From positions 1 through 5,221 of the forward strand of contig JAFXYU010000004.1 in NCBI GenBank assembly GCA_017541565.1: a stretch of 5,221 nucleotides of DNA, read 5' to 3'. The DNA comes from a bacterium (GTDB lineage Bacteria; Cyanobacteriota; Vampirovibrionia; Gastranaerophilales; Gastranaerophilaceae). A model generated the notes under the pieces. That model was not told the origin of the DNA and ran no database searches. It saw only the letters and a list, made by a program, of their open reading frames with translations. A program made the translations under genes and the position numbers. Numbering within the stretch: position 1 is the stretch's first letter; each line of letters begins with the position of its first letter. Positions 1-4,511 of this stretch are shown here, one piece after another.

Positions 1-91
1 ACAGGCATCGACCTAATTACTAAAAGTTGACTTTACCGGAGCATTTTATGCTGTTGCAAAATGGGCGGGTGTAAGACCTGTTGTCGAATAA
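1..91 (+). pseudogene. 3' end of an upstream gene, apparently frameshifted; product not recognised
   Basis: Two good-looking coding stretches lie end to end in different frames. Frame 1 reads TGIDLITKS and stops at TGA 28-30. Frame 2, open from base 17, reads VDFTGAFYAVAKWAGVRP and ends at TAA 89-91. Removing one A from the AAAA run at 22-25 joins them into one continuous C-terminus. Base composition is richer in GC than in the array to the right, and a rho-independent terminator begins 11 bp after the stop, as expected for a real gene end. I do not recognise the protein. The break may be a genuine mutation, an indel error in the homopolymer, or, less likely, recoding. Alternatively the gene simply ends at 28-30 and the rest is chance. 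Confidence 0.5.
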
Positions 92-102
92 TCGACTGTA
101 AA

Positions 103-129
103 GCGGGGGGGATTTTCCTCCCTGCTTTT
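103..129 (+). terminator. Rho-independent terminator after the left-edge gene
   Basis: Bases 103-111 (GCGGGGGGG) pair with 117-125 (CCTCCCTGC) around an ATTTT loop, giving nine pairs including two G-U pairs. TTTT follows at 126-129. It sits 11 bp after the TAA at 89-91, so it probably ends that transcript. Its 3' arm and tail recur exactly near base 2609. Confidence 0.75.
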
Positions 130-134
130 GGTTA
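117..134 (+). repeat. 18-bp direct repeat, left copy (terminator arm)
   Basis: CCTCCCTGCTTTTGGTTA occurs here and again exactly at 2609-2626. Each copy is the 3' arm and tail of a G-run/C-run hairpin. The two copies bracket the lipase/membrane-protein array. The loops and flanking bases differ, so this is not a long duplication. Confidence 0.8.
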
Positions 135-245
135 CATATCCGGTCCATGTGCAAGATAAGCGATAAATAAAAACAGTCAAACAATTAAATATCAGAGGAT
201 TTTCGATAATGCGCCGGATTGTTATTAATTAGAAAGGAAAATATT

Positions 246-296
246 ATGGAAGAAACAGGACAATATGAAGAATTATTAATCTATATTTTCTTATAG
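246..296 (+). pseudogene. Lipase N-terminal remnant, copy 1 (16 aa)
   Basis: The frame reads MEETGQYEELLIYIFL and stops at TAG 294-296. About the first 30 bases match the start of the copy at 705 with few changes, and the Shine-Dalgarno (AGAAAGGA at 231-238) is similar though weaker. Likeness to the lipase ends after about codon 10. The 3' end overlaps the stop of the minus-strand membrane gene (291-293). It is the shortest and most decayed of the three remnants, with no lipase catalytic motif. It could be translated as a short peptide, but I see nothing to suggest a function. Confidence 0.6.
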
Positions 297-656
297 TAAA
301 AATAAGTTTGTTATCGTTGTATATAAAAAGAAAACAATTATTAAAAAACCTGCTCCCCACACTAATCCATTATATAAAATAATATAATAAATTATTTTTA
401 ACAATTTCGATTGTAATTTATTATATGGAAACTTAAATGCATTATCCGGATTTTTTTTATATAAGAAATATTCTAAAAGACATCCTGCCAAAAGAATTAC
501 CAAACATATAATATTAGCACAGAACCAGTAAAATCCCATAACCTCACCATATGCTTGAGGGTTTGATGTCGTGATTATTTGGAATGTGATGGTATGTATT
601 AATCCAAGCAAGGCACAAATATTTAAAGTAACAGAACTATAAATCCATTTATTCAT
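291..656 (-). CDS. Small multi-pass membrane protein, array copy 1
   Basis: The 121-aa product is very hydrophobic. Likely membrane segments are residues 9-29, 42-66 and 84-116, with a basic stretch between the last two. Family landmarks shared with the copies at 803-1189 and 1353-1700 are an N-terminal WIYSSVTLN, a Gly-rich loop, Glu62 in the second segment, FPYNK at 76-80 fifteen residues after that Glu, and YYI..Y.G at 90-97. The first 12 residues are identical to copy 2, after which the bodies diverge sharply. No Shine-Dalgarno precedes the ATG. A TATAAA/TAAAAT box lies 9-11 bp upstream, which suggests a very short or absent leader. Its stop overlaps the end of the lipase remnant at 246-296. 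The family is not one I can name. An immunity or partner role for the lipase is inferred only from the array. Confidence 0.75.
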   Translation of the reverse strand: MNKWIYSSVTLNICALLGLIHTITFQIITTSNPQAYGEVMGFYWFCANIICLVILLAGCLLEYFLYKKNPDNAFKFPYNKLQSKLLKIIYYIILYNGLVWGAGFLIIVFFLYTTITNLFLL

Positions 657-678
657 AATAGTTCTATTTTATAACGTT
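622..678. repeat. 57-bp exact direct repeat, copy A
   Basis: Bases 622-678 are identical to 1155-1211. The block covers the first 35 bases of the membrane gene (minus strand), its start codon and the adjoining half of the divergent promoter. Beyond its left edge the two membrane genes differ strongly. Beyond its right edge they stay similar but not identical through the Shine-Dalgarno into the lipase N-terminus. Confidence 0.9.
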
Positions 679-704
679 GATTTGAAAAAAGAAAGGAGAA
701 TATT
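657..704. promoter_or_regulatory. Divergent promoter region, membrane copy 1 / lipase remnant 2
   Basis: These 48 bp separate two divergent starts. On the minus strand TATAAA (673-668) or TAAAAT (671-666) lies 11 or 9 bp from the ATG at 656, with no Shine-Dalgarno between. On the plus strand a TATAAC-like box at 670-675 precedes GAAAGGAG at 691-698, six bases before the ATG at 705. The AT-rich centre could serve as overlapping -10 elements. No convincing -35 was seen. Confidence 0.5.
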
Positions 705-788
705 ATGGAAGAAACAGAACAACATGAAGATTTAAAGCAATGTGCAATATTTAGTTATGGAAAAATATTATTATCTAATATTAAATAA
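705..788 (+). pseudogene. Lipase N-terminal remnant, copy 2 (27 aa)
   Basis: The frame opens MEETEQHEDLKQCAIFSYGK and stops at TAA 786-788. Residues HEDLKQCAIFSYGK are identical to residues 8-21 of the complete lipase at 1742-2575, and the DNA is nearly identical over that stretch. Likeness ends near base 764, after which seven unrelated codons precede the stop. The Shine-Dalgarno GAAAGGAG is intact at 691-698. It has no catalytic region, and the convergent membrane gene ends 15 bp further on (803). It reads as the stub of a duplicated lipase whose body was deleted. Confidence 0.75.
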
Positions 789-802
789 TAATTTTTTATC
801 AA

Positions 803-1189
803 TCATTTTTGATTTAAGAAAAAACAAACGGTATCATAAAAATCTTTACATAGATAAACCAGCATGAATATTACAATACCACAACCAAAAAACAAACCTG
901 TATAAAACAAAATATAATATAAAAATTTGAATTTAATTTTGTTATATGGAAATAAAAATGAATATTTTTTTATAAGTATATACAAAATCATTTCAACAAT
1001 GTAACAAATACACAATACAATTGTGAATGCAATACTTAATGGGAAATAACCTAATCCAATACAATCACCGGCGGCACTACCGCCAATTGATAATATTCTA
1101 ATAATAGGCTTGAGATAAATAAATAAAATAACAAGACTGACTAATGAGAAAAAGTTTAAAGTAACAGAACTATAAATCCATTTATTCAT
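803..1189 (-). CDS. Small multi-pass membrane protein, array copy 2
   Basis: This 128-aa protein is the longest of the family here. Hydrophobic segments lie near residues 11-26, 46-73 and 89-114. MNKWIYSSVTLN at the N-terminus is identical to copy 1. The loop at 36-47 (GGSAAGDCIGLG) is family-like in its Gly content but has its own sequence. Glu66 and FPYNK (80-84) keep the 15-residue spacing, and YYILFYTGL follows at 91-99. The C-terminal tail after residue 114 is specific to this copy. A TATAAA/TAAAAT box sits directly upstream with no Shine-Dalgarno. It converges with the stub at 705-788 and diverges from the one at 1239. The intact frame beside decayed lipase stubs suggests the membrane gene is what selection keeps (inference). 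Confidence 0.75.
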   Translation of the reverse strand: MNKWIYSSVTLNFFSLVSLVILFIYLKPIIRILSIGGSAAGDCIGLGYFPLSIAFTIVLCICYIVEMILYILIKKYSFLFPYNKIKFKFLYYILFYTGLFFGCGIVIFMLVYLCKDFYDTVCFFLNQK

Positions 1190-1211
1190 AATAGTTCTAT
1201 TTTATAACGTT
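1155..1211. repeat. 57-bp exact direct repeat, copy B
   Basis: This block is identical to 622-678. It spans the first codons of membrane copy 2 and the start-proximal part of the divergent promoter. Confidence 0.9.
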
Positions 1212-1238
1212 TAACTAAAAAATGAAAGGAGAATAAAA
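1190..1238. promoter_or_regulatory. Divergent promoter region, membrane copy 2 / lipase remnant 3
   Basis: The 49-bp gap has the same plan as 657-704. A TATAAA/TAAAAT box on the minus strand is 9-11 bp from the ATG at 1189. GAAAGGAG at 1224-1231 lies seven bases before the plus-strand ATG at 1239. The first 22 bp belong to the exact 57-bp repeat. Confidence 0.5.
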
Positions 1239-1367
1239 ATGACAGACATTCAAAAACACGAAGACTTAAAACAATGTGCAATATTTAGTTATGGAAAAAG
1301 CCAACAGTTGCCAGCAGGCTCTGTTTTCACCAATCATTATGAAAATCCAAAATTAATCAAATATTGA
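1239..1367 (+). pseudogene. Lipase N-terminal remnant, copy 3 (42 aa)
   Basis: This is the longest stub. It shares HEDLKQCAIFSYGK and then LPAG.V.TNHYENPK with residues 8-39 of the complete lipase, in register and without gaps. Similarity stops at base 1352, and the next three bases (TTA, 1353-1355) are the stop codon of the convergent membrane gene read backwards. The frame then runs LIKY and ends at TGA 1365-1367, inside that gene. The junction therefore lies exactly at the membrane gene's 3' end, as expected from a deletion or recombination joining that end to the middle of a lipase copy. The YRGT and GHSLGG motifs are absent, so it cannot be an active enzyme. Confidence 0.8.
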
Positions 1368-1700
1368 AAAGATATAGCATAAGATTCCAAGCCATGTTGT
1401 CCAAAGAATACCTAAATAAAAGAAAATATAATATATTATTTTGTATTTTATTCTTTCATAAGGAAAAGAGAATGCATATTTCCTACAAATAATGTAGATG
1501 AGGACTTCTATACATAATAAACCTGCCAAAATTTTTGTGCAGGTACAACTTATTGGAACAAAAACAAAACCAATAATACCGCCTCTCCCTGTACCTTGGT
1601 CTGTAATTGTTTTCCAAAAAGGATGCCATGTCCAAATAATGCTTAAAAAACTTATGTACGCATATAAATTTAAAACAAAAGATTTATAAATAAATTTCAT
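1353..1700 (-). CDS. Small multi-pass membrane protein, array copy 3 (paired with the intact lipase)
   Basis: The 115-aa product begins MKFIYKSFVLN, a diverged form of the family N-terminus. Hydrophobic segments lie near 8-25, 42-72 and 88-112. A Gly-rich loop (DQGTGRGGIIGF, 34-45), Glu65, FPYER (79-83) and YYIFFYLGI (90-98) match the family, with the same 15-residue Glu-to-Pro spacing. The start is 41 bp from the lipase ATG, making this the membrane gene most likely to partner the active enzyme. TATAAT (minus strand, 1713-1708) lies only 7 bp before the ATG, which predicts a leaderless transcript. Its 3' end overlaps the stub at 1239-1367 by 15 bp. A role as immunity or anchoring partner is inference, and a holin-like role is an alternative. 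Confidence 0.75.
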   Translation of the reverse strand: MKFIYKSFVLNLYAYISFLSIIWTWHPFWKTITDQGTGRGGIIGFVFVPISCTCTKILAGLLCIEVLIYIICRKYAFSFPYERIKYKIIYYIFFYLGILWTTWLGILCYIFSIFD

Positions 1701-1741
1701 AATTAGTATTATATAACATCAAACAGAAAGGAGAAATTATT
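1701..1741. promoter_or_regulatory. Divergent promoter region, membrane copy 3 / lipase
   Basis: TATTATATAA at 1707-1716 is nearly self-complementary. It gives TATAAT on the minus strand (1713-1708, 7 bp from that ATG) and TATTAT or TATAAC on the plus strand, so both genes may share -10 DNA and compete for polymerase. GAAAGGAG at 1726-1733 is the lipase ribosome-binding site, eight bases from the ATG at 1742. No good -35 is visible for either direction. Confidence 0.55.
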
Positions 1742-2575
1742 ATGGAAACAAATATCAAAGCACATGAAGATTTAAAACAATGTGCAATATTTAGTTATGG
1801 GAAAACATTAAGGTTACCCGCAGGTTATGTTTGCACTAATCATTATGAAAATCCAAAATCAGGCTTTTCAGCATCGGTAATTAAAAATGGTAATGAAATA
1901 ATAGTTGCATACAGAGGAACGGAGTTTACAAGTATGAAAGATATTGGGGCCGATATAAAAATGGGAATAGGAAAAATGCCTGCTCAGGCTAAAGATGCAA
2001 TTGCCGTGTACGAAAAAGTCAGACAGCAACATCCGAATGCCGAAATTATTTTGACAGGTCACTCACTGGGCGGAAGTCTGGCTCAAATCGTCGGTGCGGT
2101 TTATGATGTTGAAACGGTTACGTTTAACGCTTACGGAACGAAAGACCTTATAAAATCAGACATGGAAATTTATCCCGATAAGATTACAAATTATGTAAAT
2201 TTGGATGATTACAATGTAATTACAAAAAATACGCATAATCAAATAGGAACTTGTTATTCAATAGGAACGAGAGGTTTTTCGGCTAATAATCATGAAGCAG
2301 AATCCATGCTGCCGTTAAAAGAACGCAGGAAATTTGATCAGAGTGAATATGGGAAAACTAAAGGTAAGCAGCCGAGGGAAATTCATTCCGTAAGTTCGTC
2401 ATGTTCCGGCTCATATCCGGTCAGTTCATATACAAGAGCAGACGGGACGCATGTTAGTGCATACACAAGAACTTGTTATATTCATGGCGGAAACGTTTTG
2501 AGAAATTATTTGGGAAAAGCGGTTAAGGATATGAACGAGCAGGAGGTTAATGAATTGCTTGAGGATTATATTTAA
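1742..2575 (+). CDS. Class 3 lipase-type alpha/beta-hydrolase
   Basis: This 277-aa protein probably hydrolyses lipid or phospholipid esters. Visible motifs are YRGT at 57-60 (oxyanion region of class 3 lipases) and the nucleophile elbow GHSLGGSLAQ at 106-115 with Ser108. TFNAYG follows at 127-132, then NLDDYNV at 153-159 supplying a likely catalytic Asp (155 or 156). His184 (NNHEAESM) is the best candidate for the third triad residue, with His165 less likely. The fold ends near residue 195. A tail of about 80 residues adds a Cys-bounded motif (Cys221 to Cys245) containing YTRADGTHVSAYTR. There is no signal peptide or membrane segment, so export would need a dedicated system. The start is fixed by GAAAGGAG eight bases upstream and by stubs sharing the same N-terminus. 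It is the only complete lipase of the array and diverges from membrane gene copy 3. The substrate is unknown. Confidence 0.85.
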   Translation: METNIKAHEDLKQCAIFSYGKTLRLPAGYVCTNHYENPKSGFSASVIKNGNEIIVAYRGTEFTSMKDIGADIKMGIGKMPAQAKDAIAVYEKVRQQHPNAEIILTGHSLGGSLAQIVGAVYDVETVTFNAYGTKDLIKSDMEIYPDKITNYVNLDDYNVITKNTHNQIGTCYSIGTRGFSANNHEAESMLPLKERRKFDQSEYGKTKGKQPREIHSVSSSCSGSYPVSSYTRADGTHVSAYTRTCYIHGGNVLRNYLGKAVKDMNEQEVNELLEDYI

Positions 2576-2598
2576 TACTCTATATTTAACGATTTATT

Positions 2599-2621
2599 GG
2601 GGGGTATCCCTCCCTGCTTTT
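2599..2621 (+). terminator. Rho-independent terminator after the lipase gene
   Basis: GGGGGG (2599-2604) pairs with CCTCCC (2609-2614), including one G-U pair, around a TATC loop. TTTT follows at 2618-2621. It lies 23 bp after the lipase stop. The pairing arms resemble those of the terminator at 103-129. Confidence 0.65.
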
Positions 2622-2626
2622 GGTTA
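2609..2626 (+). repeat. 18-bp direct repeat, right copy (terminator arm)
   Basis: This is an exact match to 117-134. Together the two copies bracket the lipase array. Confidence 0.8.
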
Positions 2627-2672
2627 AAAATCAACAACTTCTCCTCCAAAAAAATGACATCTTTACATGGAT

Positions 2673-2699
2673 ATTAAGATTATATAAGGAAATCTTAAT
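2673..2699. promoter_or_regulatory. Perfect 9-bp inverted repeat upstream of the HEAT-like gene; possible operator
   Basis: ATTAAGATT (2673-2681) and AATCTTAAT (2691-2699) are perfect inverted copies separated by 9 bp. The right arm ends 17 bp before the TATAAT at 2717, so it covers the -35 position. This is the classical place for a repressor operator. The two-turn spacing between arm centres (18 bp) suits a dimeric DNA-binding protein. No T-run follows, so it is not a terminator. Confidence 0.45.
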
Positions 2700-2716
2700 T
2701 TTCGAAAAAATTGGTC

Positions 2717-2722
2717 TATAAT
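2717..2722 (+). promoter_or_regulatory. -10 element (TATAAT) of the HEAT-like gene
   Basis: A consensus TATAAT lies 33 bp before the ATG at 2756, leaving room for a leader of about 25 bases with the AGGAG site. At the -35 position there is only CTTAAT, inside the inverted repeat. Confidence 0.5.
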
Positions 2723-2755
2723 AAAATTGCGAATAAAGATAACAGGAGAAAAAAG

Positions 2756-3037
2756 ATGGCATCAGTAGAAGAAATTCTTTGCAAATTAGAGTCAGCAGAC
2801 AATACTACTAAGAACAAACTTGAAAATATCCTCGTAGACAAAGGAACAGAGGTTGTTCCGGAACTCGTTGACAAACTTCAAAATGTCAGAGGTATCAAAC
2901 GCGGTGTTGTTTCAATGGCTTTGATTAGAATAGGCGAAGCTTCTGTTGAGTACCTTAGAAAGGCAGCAAACAGCAACAAAGATTTTGAATGGGTTGCAAA
3001 ATATCTTATTTCCGAAATCCAAGGTGTTGCAGCATAA
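2756..3037 (+). CDS. Small HEAT-like helical-repeat protein
   Basis: The 93-aa soluble protein is almost wholly predicted helix. An amphipathic N-terminal helix (4-13) and a Lys/Glu-rich one (17-27) are followed by HEAT-like helix pairs: VVPELVDKLQ (33-42) with GVVSMALIRIG (50-60), then SVEYLRKAA and a last helix near 76-90. Such small helical-repeat proteins usually bind other proteins, and no catalytic residues are evident. ATG 2756 was chosen because AGGAG lies 7-8 bases upstream. A longer frame opens at TTG 2711 but starts before the TATAAT box and would encode unlikely residues. It is a single-gene transcript with its own promoter and terminator, and its codon use resembles rnhA rather than the array. 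The partner is unknown. Confidence 0.75.
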   Translation: MASVEEILCKLESADNTTKNKLENILVDKGTEVVPELVDKLQNVRGIKRGVVSMALIRIGEASVEYLRKAANSNKDFEWVAKYLISEIQGVAA

Positions 3038-3059
3038 GCCTTATATAAAAATTTATAAC

Positions 3060-3099
3060 AAAATACCTTCACTTTCTCTTTTGGGTGAAGGTATTTTTT
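3060..3099 (+). terminator. Strong rho-independent terminator of the HEAT-like gene
   Basis: AAAATACCTTCAC (3060-3072) pairs perfectly over 13 bp with 3085-3097 around a 12-base loop, followed by a T run. The run of Ts is partly in the stem (TTTTTT at 3094-3099). Flanking A and T runs mean it could also act from the other strand. It isolates the HEAT-like gene from rnhA. Confidence 0.9.
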
Positions 3100-3112
3100 A
3101 GCGAAAATACTA

Positions 3113-3121
3113 TGATATAAT
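3113..3121 (+). promoter_or_regulatory. Extended -10 promoter (TGATATAAT) of rnhA
   Basis: TGA followed directly by TATAAT ends 6 bp before the rnhA ATG at 3128. Transcription starting 6-8 bases after the hexamer would begin at or next to the A of the start codon, giving a leaderless mRNA. No Shine-Dalgarno is present in the gap, which agrees. Confidence 0.6.
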
Positions 3122-3127
3122 TAATTT

Positions 3128-3607
3128 ATGTCAGACAAAGTCAAAGTCACATTGTATACGGACGGAGCATGCAGCGGAAACCCTGGAGCGGGCGGTTATG
3201 GTGCTGTTCTGGTTTATGTCGACCCTCAGGGAATTAAACACGAAAAAGAACTTTCTGCGGGATATAAAGATGTCACAAATAACCAAATGGAACTTTTGGC
3301 GGTGATTGTCGGACTTGAGGCACTCAAAAAGCCGGCGGAAGTCAGGGTAATTTCAGACAGCAAATATGTAGTGGATGCTTTTAACAACAACTGGATAGAC
3401 GGCTGGATTAAAAAGGGTTGGAAAAATGCTTCAAAGCAGCCGGTGAAGAATGTTGATTTGTGGCAGAGATTATTGAAGGCAAAAGAACCCCATGACGTTG
3501 AATTTGTGTGGATAAAAGGGCATGCAGGACACGAGTATAACGAACGCTGTGATACACTTGCCGTTAATGCTTATAAACAGAGTGATTTAAAAGAAGCAAT
3601 TATATAA
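3128..3607 (+). CDS. rnhA: Ribonuclease HI
   Basis: The enzyme cleaves the RNA strand of RNA-DNA hybrids in the cytoplasm, removing R-loops, primers and misplaced ribonucleotides. The 159-aa length is close to the 155 aa of the E. coli protein. All catalytic residues of the DEDD site are visible: Asp12 in YTDGACSGNPG, Glu55 in NNQMEL, Asp77 in SDSKYVV and Asp142 in ERCDTLA, plus the loop His132 in KGHAGHEYN. The basic, Trp-rich handle region is present (residues 89-104: WIDGWIKKGWKNASKQ), so it is the E. coli-like bacterial type. There is no N-terminal hybrid-binding domain. The start at 3128 gives the expected N-terminus, and no Shine-Dalgarno precedes it. It is transcribed alone, between a strong terminator and a convergent TPR gene. 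Confidence 0.97.
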   Translation: MSDKVKVTLYTDGACSGNPGAGGYGAVLVYVDPQGIKHEKELSAGYKDVTNNQMELLAVIVGLEALKKPAEVRVISDSKYVVDAFNNNWIDGWIKKGWKNASKQPVKNVDLWQRLLKAKEPHDVEFVWIKGHAGHEYNERCDTLAVNAYKQSDLKEAII

Positions 3608-3616
3608 TTTATCACA

Positions 3617-3653
3617 GCCTGCGAATTTTATTAAAAATTAATAAATGTCAGGC
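3617..3653. other. Bipartite hairpin between convergent genes
   Basis: GCCTG (3617-3621) pairs with CAGGC (3649-3653). Inside, TTTATTAA (3627-3634) pairs perfectly with TTAATAAA (3638-3645) around AAA. A small internal loop separates the two stems. It lies 10 bp after the rnhA stop and before the end of the convergent TPR gene. Neither side has a T run, so it is a weak candidate for a bidirectional terminator or an mRNA 3'-end stabiliser. Confidence 0.35.
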
Positions 3654-3701
3654 ATCTAAACCATGCGAAATTAATGCAACAAAAATAAGAATAATTGTGT
3701 A

Positions 3702-4511
3702 TTATATTTTCATTTTTTGTAAAATTTCTTTCTTTTGTTTTAATGCTTTTGGATGTTCCGGTACCGTTTTTAAAATAAATTCTATATCATCCAAAGCACC
3801 TTGGTAGTCTTTAAGTTTCATTTTTACAAGGCTTCTGTTTCCATAAGCATCCAAATGTTCAGGTTTTAGTTCAATTGTTTTGTTAAAATCACATAATGCC
3901 TTTTGGTATTCACCAAGATTGTAATATAAAATTCCTCTTTGGTGATAAGAAACAGAATCATTTGCATCTAATTCAATTGCTTTGGTAAAGTGTTTTATTG
4001 CAGAATTGTAATCTCCTTTCATTTCACATAAAAAACCTTTGCCGGCTTGACTTGATGCGGAATTATCCGGTTGCTTTTGTTTTTCTCTATTATTTGAGTG
4101 TTTTTTATACTCCGATATCATTTTTAAAACAAATTCTTTATCTTCCTGCGCACCCTTATAATCTTTTAATTTCTCTCTCGTCAAACTACGGTAGTGATAT
4201 GATTCGACAAAATCCGGATTTAGTTCAATAGATTTGTTTAAATCGTACAGCGCTTTTCTATATTTTTTAATATTGTAATAAGCAAGCCCTCTTTGGTGAT
4301 AGTAAATATAATTATTTGACTCTATTTTAATAGCATTGGAAAAATATTTTATGGCAGATTTATAATCTCCCAAAATATAACTATAAAAGCCTTGATACGC
4401 TTGCTCTTCGGAAGGATTGTTCCGGTCATTATTTGCATAGGACAAGTTTACATTAAAAAACAATAAGACAGTAAATAATATTGTAAAAAAAGAACATAGG
4501 ATTTTTTTCAT
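3702..4511 (-). CDS. Exported TPR protein with duplicated three-repeat modules
   Basis: This is a 269-aa protein. A signal peptide runs from MKK through a hydrophobic core to SYA, with likely cleavage after residue 26, so it should act outside the cytoplasmic membrane. The mature part is tetratricopeptide repeats in two modules, about 37-134 and 155-252, offset by exactly 118 residues without gaps. Matching landmarks are GDYKSAIKYF (48) with GDYNSAIKHF (166), YHQRG at 71 and 189, and LKDYKGA (115) with LKDYQGA (233). A polar linker (135-153) joins them. Such repeats bind protein partners. The start at 4511 is chosen over one 23 codons upstream because GGAG lies seven bases before it and it gives a normal signal peptide. 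It diverges from the small ORF at 4570. A role linked to the membrane/lipase genes is only suggested by location. Confidence 0.85.
   Translation of the reverse strand: MKKILCSFFTILFTVLLFFNVNLSYANNDRNNPSEEQAYQGFYSYILGDYKSAIKYFSNAIKIESNNYIYYHQRGLAYYNIKKYRKALYDLNKSIELNPDFVESYHYRSLTREKLKDYKGAQEDKEFVLKMISEYKKHSNNREKQKQPDNSASSQAGKGFLCEMKGDYNSAIKHFTKAIELDANDSVSYHQRGILYYNLGEYQKALCDFNKTIELKPEHLDAYGNRSLVKMKLKDYQGALDDIEFILKTVPEHPKALKQKKEILQKMKI

Larger units (their letters stand above)
246..2575. repeat. Tandem array of divergent membrane-protein/lipase-start units
   Basis: Four plus-strand starts (246, 705, 1239, 1742) share a Shine-Dalgarno and N-terminal coding sequence. Three minus-strand membrane genes lie between them, each starting 41-49 bp before the next plus-strand start. 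Start-to-start spacing is 459, 534 and 503 bp. A 23-bp core in the plus-strand copies is identical at 738-760, 1272-1294 and 1778-1800. The layout is that of a divergent gene pair duplicated in tandem, in which all but the last plus-strand partner lost its body. The first copy (246) has no divergent membrane gene upstream, so the array boundary lies there. Confidence 0.8.

Noticed and set aside
209..232. Seven-codon frame MRRIVIN after AGAGGA, upstream of the first lipase stub
   Set aside because: It is too short to support as a leader peptide; no attenuator-like hairpin follows it.
1498..1689. Plus-strand frame of 63 codons
   Set aside because: It lies antisense inside the membrane gene 1353-1700, has no ribosome-binding site and is not conserved in the other copies.
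1868..2062. Minus-strand frame of 64 codons
   Set aside because: It lies antisense to the lipase catalytic region; the plus-strand frame carries clear motifs.
246..2575. Reading the repeats as a CRISPR or integron cassette array
   Set aside because: Repeat units are 459-534 bp and carry coding and promoter sequence; there are no short regular spacers, no attC-like palindromes between units and no integrase in the window.
2878..3072. Minus-strand frame of 64 codons
   Set aside because: It is antisense to the HEAT-like gene and starts inside that gene's terminator stem.
3998..4231. Plus-strand frame of 77 codons
   Set aside because: It is antisense to the TPR repeats, with no start signal.
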